From the NCBI RefSeq assembly GCF_000400995.2, contig NZ_DF238896.1:1-43861 (forward strand): a DNA stretch of 43,861 nt. Direction: 5' to 3'. Below, in pieces: positions 34,049 to 41,300 of this stretch (positions are counted from its first letter, which is position 1; every line of letters begins with the position of its first letter). The notes under the pieces were generated by a model, which was not told where the DNA came from, searched no databases, and was given only the letters and a program-made list of their open reading frames with translations. Made by a program: the position numbers and the translations under genes. The DNA is from Acidovorax sp. MR-S7 (GTDB lineage Bacteria; Pseudomonadota; Gammaproteobacteria; Burkholderiales; Burkholderiaceae_C).

Positions 34049-34339
34049 TTACTTCTCGACAACCGCGAACAGGTCGTCTTCCTTCATCACCAGCAGCTCG
34101 TCGCCATCGACCTTCACGGTCTGGCCGCTGTACTTGCCGAACAGCACGCGGTCGCCAACCTTCACGTTCGGGGCAATCAGGTCGCCCTTGTCGTTCTTGC
34201 GGCCGGGGCCCACGGCCAGCACTTCGCCTTGATCGGGCTTCTCGGCAGCGTTGTCGGGGATCACGATGCCCGAGGCGGTCTTGGTTTCGTTTTCCAGGCG
34301 CTTGACGATCACGCGATCGTGCAGGGGGCGAAGGTTCAT
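34049..34339 (-). CDS. groES: Co-chaperonin GroES (Hsp10)
   Basis: 96 residues, the standard length. [16 protein letters not shown] opens the β-barrel, the mobile-loop segment is [20 protein letters not shown], and the C-terminal half has [14 protein letters not shown] and [15 protein letters not shown]. The ATG at 34339 is preferred because AGGAG lies 8 nt upstream; the ATG at 34345 is almost on top of that site. It is the first gene of the groESL operon. Confidence 0.97.
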   Translation of the reverse strand: MNLRPLHDRVIVKRLENETKTASGIVIPDNAAEKPDQGEVLAVGPGRKNDKGDLIAPNVKVGDRVLFGKYSGQTVKVDGDELLVMKEDDLFAVVEK

Positions 34340-34429
34340 TTGCATCTCTCCTAGAGGACAAAAAAGGATTGCGACTATCGACAATGCGCCCGCAGGGGCA
34401 GGCGCTTCGGAAACCCGGCAGACGAGGTG

Positions 34430-34456
34430 TTAGCACTCATCTGTGGCGAGTGCTAA
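34430..34456 (-). promoter_or_regulatory. CIRCE operator (HrcA-binding site)
   Basis: TTAGCACTC - 9 nt - GAGTGCTAA, a perfect match to the CIRCE inverted repeat. It begins at the last base of the -10 element, so bound HrcA would block initiation. It is 90 nt upstream of the groES start codon. Confidence 0.95.
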
Positions 34457-34484
34457 TGATACGGGCGTTTGGGACGATTTCAAG
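34456..34484 (-). promoter_or_regulatory. groESL promoter with overlapping σ70 and σ32 elements
   Basis: On the minus strand TTGAAA - 16 nt - TATCAT fits σ70. CTTGAAA with CCCGTAT in the -10 region also fits a σ32 heat-shock promoter. Together with the CIRCE site this gives dual positive and negative heat-shock control. Confidence 0.7.
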
Positions 34485-34621
34485 CCGTCACCTGGCGAAA
34501 AGCCCACCTGGGGCGACGTTCTACAATCACCTGTTCGGAGAAAAGCATCAGGGAACCCCTGGACATTTGATCGAATTCGGTGGCCAAGAGGCGCTGCCCT
34601 GCACCAAACGGAGGAAGAACA

Positions 34622-35002
34622 GTGGGCTTCACGGCATCTTTGCAAGCAACCACGGCACTGATGGGCGTCAGCTTGGCCGTGCTGATCCTCTATCTGGTAC
34701 GCCGCGACCACCTGTATCTCATGCATGGCCTGTTTTGGGTCGTGGTGGCTATCGTTGCTGCCGTGCTGGGCACGTGGCCGGGGCTTTTTGACCGCCTTGC
34801 TGTCATGATGGGGGTTAGCTACCCGCCTGCGCTGATGCTGCTGTTGACCTGCATGGTGTTGTTTGTCAAAGCGCTGCATGCCGACATGGTCAACACTCGC
34901 ATTGAGCGGGATGTGCGGCGACTGAACCAGAGGCTGGCCTTGATGGAGGCCGATATGCAGACGATGCGCCAGTCGAATCCGACGGGTTCTACGACTGCGT
35001 AA
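34622..35002 (+). CDS. DUF2304-like small membrane protein
   Basis: 126 residues from a GTG start with GGAGG 8 nt upstream. Three hydrophobic helices (ALMGVSLAVLILYLV; LMHGLFWVVVAIVAAVLG; PPALMLLLTCMVLFVKAL) are followed by a charged coiled-coil tail (RIERDVRRLNQRLALMEADM). DUF2304 proteins commonly sit beside GT2 glycosyltransferases in surface-polysaccharide loci, as here, and probably assist a membrane glycosyltransferase; their exact role is not known. It is divergent from groES and appears to be the first gene of the polysaccharide operon. Confidence 0.8.
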   Translation: MGFTASLQATTALMGVSLAVLILYLVRRDHLYLMHGLFWVVVAIVAAVLGTWPGLFDRLAVMMGVSYPPALMLLLTCMVLFVKALHADMVNTRIERDVRRLNQRLALMEADMQTMRQSNPTGSTTA

Positions 35003-35038
35003 TTGCGATGGCGCTGTCCATCCTGCAGGCTGACGGTC

Positions 35039-36151
35039 ATGGCTGCTGCACAAGCCTGGGCTGATCCGCCAGCAGTCGCGCAGGCGCTGTGTTTGGCGGC
35101 CACCCAAACCCCGGGGCAGGGGATTGGCGTGCTCGTCATCAACTACAACACTGCCTGTCAAACACTGCGCTGCTTGGAGTCCATTCAGCAGTCCAGCGTA
35201 TTGCCGGATTGGGTGCTGGTGTTGGATAACGCTTCGGCCCTAAGTGACTACGAGCAGTTGCTCCAAGGCGCCAAGGCGCCGAACGCGGGCGTTCTGCATA
35301 TCTACCGCTCAGAACAAAACCTTGGGTTTGCTGAGGGTAGTAATGTTTTGATTGATCTGCTGTTGCAGCAGCCCGAGTGCCAGTACGTCATGCTGCTCAA
35401 CAGCGATGCGGTGGCACACAAGGACATGTTGGTCACGCTGCAAGGTGCATTGAAGTCCGCAGGCGCGGAGGCCGGCCTTGCGGGAGGGCGCATGCATAAA
35501 CTTGCAGACCCCGCTCAGGTGGATACGCTGGGCCTTGCGCTTTATGCCAGCTTGATGCCCACGGATCGTAAAGCGCTGGACGATATCTATCTTGGGCCCA
35601 CAGGCGGCTGCTGCATGCTCACCAGGGCTCTGGTGGATCGGTTGAAGGTTGTTTCAGGTTACTGCTTTGATCCTCGTTTTTTTTGCTATTGCGAGGATGC
35701 AGATCTGGTGATGCGAGCAGTGCTGCTGGGCTATCGCCCGCTTTATCTGAATCAATTGTTAGCGTTACATGAAGGCCAGGCCAGCAGCGGTGGAGGATAT
35801 AACGCCTTCATTGCTTATCATGGGTTGCGCAATACTTTGTGGATGCATATCAAGCTCGTGCCTGCTGAGATTTTTTGGCGGCATGGATTGCTTTTATTGC
35901 TCGCGCATGGATTGATGGTCGGGCGGCACCTTATGTCAGGGCGATTTTCTCTGGTGCTGCGGGTGTATCGTGATGCTTTGCGGCGATCTTCAGAGTTTAT
36001 GGTTGAGCGCAAAAAGTTTCAATGCCACATAAAAAATAATGTCAGCATGTTGGGGAGTCGTATAACCAGAAAATTTTACCGCAAAGGCTACCTACGATTG
36101 CTTCTGAGGCAATGCTCCATTATTAGTAATTTTCTTGGAAAAAGGGTATGA
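35039..36151 (+). CDS. Glycosyltransferase family 2 (WbbL/rhamnosyltransferase-like)
   Basis: 370 residues. The GT-A fold is shown by GVLVINYNTACQTLRCLESI, VLDNAS, NLGFAEGSNV and MLLNSDAVAH, where the metal-binding acidic motif reads N-S-D. GGCCMLTRALVD and FDPRFFCYCEDADLVMRAVL mark the acceptor-side region typical of WbbL-type rhamnosyltransferases, and hydrophobic C-terminal helices follow. The start is taken at ATG 35039; a TTG at 35003 would extend it by 12 residues. From about 35.6 kb onward the DNA becomes markedly AT-richer, beginning inside this gene. The sugar donor cannot be determined by eye. Confidence 0.88.
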   Translation: MAAAQAWADPPAVAQALCLAATQTPGQGIGVLVINYNTACQTLRCLESIQQSSVLPDWVLVLDNASALSDYEQLLQGAKAPNAGVLHIYRSEQNLGFAEGSNVLIDLLLQQPECQYVMLLNSDAVAHKDMLVTLQGALKSAGAEAGLAGGRMHKLADPAQVDTLGLALYASLMPTDRKALDDIYLGPTGGCCMLTRALVDRLKVVSGYCFDPRFFCYCEDADLVMRAVLLGYRPLYLNQLLALHEGQASSGGGYNAFIAYHGLRNTLWMHIKLVPAEIFWRHGLLLLLAHGLMVGRHLMSGRFSLVLRVYRDALRRSSEFMVERKKFQCHIKNNVSMLGSRITRKFYRKGYLRLLLRQCSIISNFLGKRV

Positions 36152-36207
36152 ATTCTCTGGTTTTTGGTAATGTTGGATTGCTGGAAAAAATCAAAGGCGG
36201 TATTTGA
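36148..36207 (+). CDS. Tiny ORF bridging the GT2 and Wzm genes
   Basis: A 19-codon ORF (MNSLVFGNVGLLEKIKGGI). Its ATG overlaps the glycosyltransferase stop in ATGA, and its TGA overlaps the wzm start in TGATG. AAGGG lies just upstream of its ATG. Both overlaps are the form used for translational coupling, so ribosomes could pass from the glycosyltransferase through this ORF to wzm. It may be only a coupling device with no functional product, or chance. Confidence 0.3.
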   Translation: MNSLVFGNVGLLEKIKGGI

Positions 36208-37025
36208 TGCGATCCTTTTCAACCAGCCCCAAGGAGATGCTGCTCACACTATGGCGCCACCGCGATCTAATAGGGGTATCTGCAAAGCGTGAAATTCAAG
36301 GGCGTTATAAAGGGGCGATAATGGGATCATTGTGGTCCCTCTTTAATCCTGTTTTCATGCTTGTGATATATACCTTTGTATTTAGTGTTGTATTTAAGGC
36401 GCGCTGGGGTATGAATGGGGAGTCGAAAACAGAATTTGCATTGATGTTGTTTGCCGGATTGATTGTTTTCAATCTGTTCTCGGATTGTATTGTTCGCGCA
36501 CCAGGACTGATTGTTTCTAACGTCAATTATGTCAAAAAGGTGGTTTTTCCATTAGAGGTGCTGCCTGTTATTAGTATGTTCTCGGCGCTGTTTCATGGTG
36601 CTGTCAGTCTTGCGGTGTGGTTTCTGGCTTATGTGGTGTTGTTTGGTGCTCCAAATATCACTGTACTTTATTTGCCATTGATTATTTTTCCGTATATTCT
36701 TGTCATCATGGGTCTTAGCTGGATCTTGTCGGCGCTGGGGGTTTATTTGCGTGATGTAGGGCAGATGGTGAGTATATTGACGGCTGTGCTCATGTTTATG
36801 AGTCCTGTTTTTTATCCCGTCACGGCGCTGCCAGAAGGCTATCGTCAGTTTTTGTATCTGAATCCGATTACCGTGGTGATTGAGCAAGTGCGTGCTGTCA
36901 TCTATGTTGGGAATTCGCCCAATTTTTATTTGCTTGCTATGTATTGGGTTATGGCATTCGTGATCGCCTGGCTGGGTTTTGCGTGGTTCCAGAAGACACG
37001 CAAGGGGTTTGCTGATGTCCTCTGA
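36207..37025 (+). CDS. wzm: ABC-2 type polysaccharide export permease (Wzm-like)
   Basis: 272 residues with an amphipathic N-terminus and six membrane helices. The KREIQGRYKGAIMGSLWSLF motif before the first helix is diagnostic of Wzm/KpsM/TagG-type permeases, and FNLFSDCIVRAPGLIVSN and LMFMSPVFYPVTALP are further family blocks. It moves completed, lipid-linked polysaccharide across the inner membrane together with Wzt. AAAGGCGG precedes the ATG. The gene is clearly AT-richer than the genome average in this window, suggesting transfer. It overlaps wzt by 11 nt. Confidence 0.93.
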   Translation: MRSFSTSPKEMLLTLWRHRDLIGVSAKREIQGRYKGAIMGSLWSLFNPVFMLVIYTFVFSVVFKARWGMNGESKTEFALMLFAGLIVFNLFSDCIVRAPGLIVSNVNYVKKVVFPLEVLPVISMFSALFHGAVSLAVWFLAYVVLFGAPNITVLYLPLIIFPYILVIMGLSWILSALGVYLRDVGQMVSILTAVLMFMSPVFYPVTALPEGYRQFLYLNPITVVIEQVRAVIYVGNSPNFYLLAMYWVMAFVIAWLGFAWFQKTRKGFADVL

Positions 37026-38352
37026 TGTTGTCATTAAGGTCGAGCGCCTGAGTAAGTGCTTTCATATTTATGACAGGCCGCAGGATCGGCTCAAACAGTT
37101 CATGCTGCCGAAGATCTGGAAAGCAGTCGGAATGGAGTATGGGCAGTATTATCGGGAGTTTTGGGCGCTGCAGGGGATTGACTTTGAAGTCCGCAAGGGT
37201 GAAACTGTCGGTATCATCGGTCGAAATGGCAGTGGAAAATCAACCCTCTTGCAAATTATTTGTGGAACCTTGAGCCCAACGAATGGTGATGTGAAAACGC
37301 ATGGTCGTGTCGCTGCCTTGCTTGAGCTGGGTTCGGGCTTCAATCCTGAATTTACAGGGCGGGAAAATATTTATTTGAATGCTACGGTGCTGGGTCTTGA
37401 TCAGCAGGAGATAGAGAGTCGTCTGGCTGATATAATCGAATTTGCGGATATCGGTCAATTTATCGATCAACCTGTAAAATCATATTCCAGCGGCATGGTC
37501 GTGCGCTTGGCGTTTGCCGTTCAATCTCAGATCGAGCCAGATATATTGATTGTCGATGAGGCATTATCAGTAGGGGATGCAAAGTTCCAGGCCAAGTGCT
37601 TCGATCGGCTCAAGAAGCTCAAGGAGCGCGGCACTAGCATCCTGCTGGTCACGCATTCGAGCGAGCAAATCGTCACGCACTGCAATCGTGCCGTCTTGCT
37701 GCATGACGGCGCCATGCTGGAAATTGGCGAACCCAGGCGCATCGTCAACCGCTACCTCGACCTGCTTTTCGGGCGCGAACGCAAGGCCGTGGAGCCGAAG
37801 GACGCCGATCCGACACTTTCACCCCCAGTGCAGGCGGTTGTCCAGCCTAGGTACCCATTGAGCCTGACCGAAGACGTATTCGCTGCCCACCTGGGCTACA
37901 ACCCGCATGAATACCGCTGGGGCGATGGCTCGGCGCACATTCTCGATTTCTTCCTGGCGGCGGATGGCGAGCCATACCCACCCGTTATCACCAGCGGGCA
38001 GCAACTGGTGATTGCCGTGGCAATCCGGTTTGCAACCCATCTGGTTCGCCCCATTCTTGGCGTCACCATCAAAACCAAGGAGGGCGTCACGGTGTACGGA
38101 GTCAATTCCGAAACCCTGGAGGTCGATGCTTTCGACTCCCTAGGACAGGCGGGCACCGTCGTGGTTCCGGAACTGACATTCCGTTGCCAGCTTGCGCCGG
38201 GCGACTACTTCGTTTCCCTGGGGCTGGCCAGCCGCCAGGGCTCCGATGTCATTCCGCATGACCGCCGCTATGACTCCATCCACCTGCAGGTATCCCCAGA
38301 CACCAGCTTTCATGGCCTTGTCAACCTTGAAGCGCAACTCCGTGTGAACTGA
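37015..38352 (+). CDS. wzt: Polysaccharide ABC exporter ATPase with C-terminal carbohydrate-binding-type domain (Wzt-like)
   Basis: 445 residues. The N-terminal ATPase has Walker A GRNGSGKST (69-77), signature YSSGM (157-161), Walker B with D181-E182 and a switch His in LLVTHSSEQ. A linker (about 245-285) leads to a C-terminal β-rich domain (about 290-445: AHILDFFLAADG, VIAVAIRFATHLVRPILGVTI, DYFVSLGLASRQG) of the kind that in Wzt recognises the capped non-reducing end of an O-polysaccharide. The DNA is AT-rich up to about 37.58 kb and GC-rich after about 37.62 kb, so the two parts may have different histories. Confidence 0.93.
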   Translation: MSSDVVIKVERLSKCFHIYDRPQDRLKQFMLPKIWKAVGMEYGQYYREFWALQGIDFEVRKGETVGIIGRNGSGKSTLLQIICGTLSPTNGDVKTHGRVAALLELGSGFNPEFTGRENIYLNATVLGLDQQEIESRLADIIEFADIGQFIDQPVKSYSSGMVVRLAFAVQSQIEPDILIVDEALSVGDAKFQAKCFDRLKKLKERGTSILLVTHSSEQIVTHCNRAVLLHDGAMLEIGEPRRIVNRYLDLLFGRERKAVEPKDADPTLSPPVQAVVQPRYPLSLTEDVFAAHLGYNPHEYRWGDGSAHILDFFLAADGEPYPPVITSGQQLVIAVAIRFATHLVRPILGVTIKTKEGVTVYGVNSETLEVDAFDSLGQAGTVVVPELTFRCQLAPGDYFVSLGLASRQGSDVIPHDRRYDSIHLQVSPDTSFHGLVNLEAQLRVN

Positions 38353-41300
38353 TGACGATGAAGAATCTTTTGGAACAGGCTGGTTATGTGCTGAACCCGC
38401 AGTCCGGTATCTGGGCAAGTCCTGATTTCACCGGCATCGCTTACAGCGATGGGGATGACGTGGAACAGCGGCTGGCGCGCCTGATTGCCGCAACCGAGGA
38501 TCGGAGCGTGCTGTCGGATGAATTGAAGCAGCACATTACCGACTGGCCGTCGCTGTATCACCTGAGCAGCAGTCGCGCCAATATCCTGCGGCCATTCGAG
38601 CAGCGGCTGTCGGGCGCGCAAGTCCTGGAAATCGGGGCGGGCTGCGGCGCCATCACCCGCTACCTGGGGGAGTGCGGGGCGTGCGTGTTGGCGCTGGAAG
38701 GCTCTCCGCGGCGGGCTGGAATCGCGCGCATGCGCACGCGCGACCTGTCCGGGGTGGAGGTTCTTTCCGAGAGCTTCGACCAATTCCGCTGCAGCGCGCA
38801 ATTCGACGTCATCACGCTGATAGGCGTGCTGGAGTATGCGAACCAGTTCGTGCCCGGCGCGAACCCCACCCTGGTGATGCTGGAGCGTGCGCGCGCACTA
38901 CTCAAGCCGGGCGGCCTGTTGCTGATCGCCATCGAAAACCAACTGGGCCTCAAATACTGGGCTGGCGCGCCGGAGGACCATCTGGGCATACCGATGTACG
39001 GTATCGAAGGCCGTTACCGCGCAGATCAGCCGCAGACCCATGGGCGCAAGGTGTTGGCGGATCTGTTGGCCACTGCCGGTTTCCGGCATACAGATTTTCT
39101 TTCGGCATTGCCGGATTACAAGCTGCCGGTCTCGATTGTGACCTCCAGCGGCCTAAGCAGTCCCGACTTTGATGCCGCCGCGCTGGCATCCCAAAGCGTG
39201 CACCGCGACCCGCAATTGCCGAAGCAACTGGCCTTCTCACTGGAACTCGCATGGCCCGCAGTCATGGATAACGGCCTGGGCGCGGATCTTGCCAACTCCT
39301 TCCTGATCGCCGCCAGCATGTCGGGAGCGGCTGCGCTGGACCCGGCCGTGCTGGCCTACCACTACAGCACCGAGCGCATGCGGGATTTTTGCAAGCAGAC
39401 CGTGTTTAGGCGCGCCGCCGGCGGCGTCATCGGGGTGCACTGCGCGTTGCTCGCGCAGAGCGATTCGGCTGTGCACGGGTCACTACTGGCCTTGCACATC
39501 CCGGCGCACACCCCTTATTTCAGGGGGCATACGCTGGCAAGCGAATTCATACAACTGGTTTCGAGAGACGGTTGGTCGATGGATTCGGTGGGCGGGTTCT
39601 TGCAACGCTACCTGCAGATCGCCGGTTCACTGGCGTTTGACGGCCAACCCTTGCCCGCCCTGGCATCGGCACAGTCGTTTCTGCCGGGGGCCTACTTCGA
39701 TTTGGTACCGCAGAACATCATTCGTGATGCGCAGGGCGTGCACCACCCCATCGACCTTGAATGGAAACTGGTGTCGGATATGCCCGTGGGCTGGCTGCTG
39801 TTCCGTACCCTGCTTCTGCTGGTGCAAGGCGTTACCCGTTTTGGCAGACCTACCAGCAGCTTCGACATGACGCGGCGGGGCTTCTTCCTGGAGGCGTTCC
39901 GCAGCGCCGGATACGCCATCGACAACGCCACCTTGGAGTCCTTTGCCGCCATGGAAGCTGCGGTGCAGGCCGAGGCCCTCCGACGGCCGGTGGATCAGTT
40001 GTCCAACTGGTGGGCCGATGCAATGCTTCCGGTCGACACGGCCGACACGGCCGACACGGCCGACACTTCGCTCATTGCAACCATCATGCAGATTGGACGC
40101 TTGCAGCAGGAAAGAAAGGAGTTGAACCAGCAGCTCGCTTCACGCGACCAGTACATTGCCTCCCTGCAAGGGGCCCTGCATGACATGCGCAGCAGCAATA
40201 GTTGGAAGTTTACGGCGCCCTTGCGCACCGCGGTTGATATGGCTGCTGGTTTGCCGAGCAAAGTGAAGCTCGTATCCACTGCCATTGAAATTGGCGGTGG
40301 ATTTTTACCTACGTTGCGCACAACTTTGCAGGTATTGAGAGCAGAGGGGTTGGATGGCATTCGCTGGCGTCTATCGAGGGCGCCTGCATTGCGGCGCGAT
40401 GTGTCACAGAAAGAACTGGCAGTACGGACTTTGGGTCAGGTAAATCAAAGAGTGCGTTACTACCCCAATCCATTGTGGGATCGTGAGCCACCAGTCATTG
40501 CAAGCGGAGAGAGGCGATTTGCTGTGCATTGCCACTTGGTCGTGCAGGCAGATGCAATTGAATGCCTGCATTGGTTAAGCGCAATTGTGATCCCGTTCGA
40601 TCTATACATTTCTGTAGCGGGTGACCAAGGTGAGTTGTGGGCAACTTGGGAAAAGGCGTTGCCTCGTGTCGGGCATATGCAGATCCAAGTGATGCCACAG
40701 CATATACAACCCCTCACCGCGTTGATGAAGTGTTTTGGTGAGGTGCTTGTGGACTACCCGGCATTTGTACATATCAGTACAGGTGTCGCGGATACTGCTC
40801 AGGCCGTGCAGAGCTTGGTGGGGCCGCAGGGCAGTAGCGGGGGCCGACTGCCGCAATTGCTCGCTCTGATGGATGAATCGGTGGCTCTTGTGTTGGGTGC
40901 CGACTCCAACGAGCCCAGCGTGCGGGACGTATCCACTGCGGATGCATCGTGGGTGGAGCGCATAGGAGCTGCTTGCGGCCTACCGCTCGACAAGTCATGC
41001 ACCCAATGGCCGGTGCACGGCACGACAGCTTTCCTGGCGCGCGGAGCCATCCTGCGACATGCGCTGCCAGTGCTGTCGCTGTTGAGTGAAGACGGCTACG
41101 GTGCAGCGCGCGAGCGTCTTTTGTCCGATGCATTGGCGGCCCTGTTGCCTACCTTCGCTTCGTCGGAGAAGGCAAAAACCCTGCAAATCCAGCAAGGCGA
41201 CAGCACTGACGACTTCCGCCATTACGAGACCCAGCGCGACTATTCGGCTTCCATCGTGCATCGTGATGTGAAGGTCTTGTCGTACTACCTGCCCCAATTC

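Noticed and set aside
34457-34621. JUMPStart/ops element before the polysaccharide operon
   Set aside because: No GGCGGTAG-type ops sequence is present in the leader.
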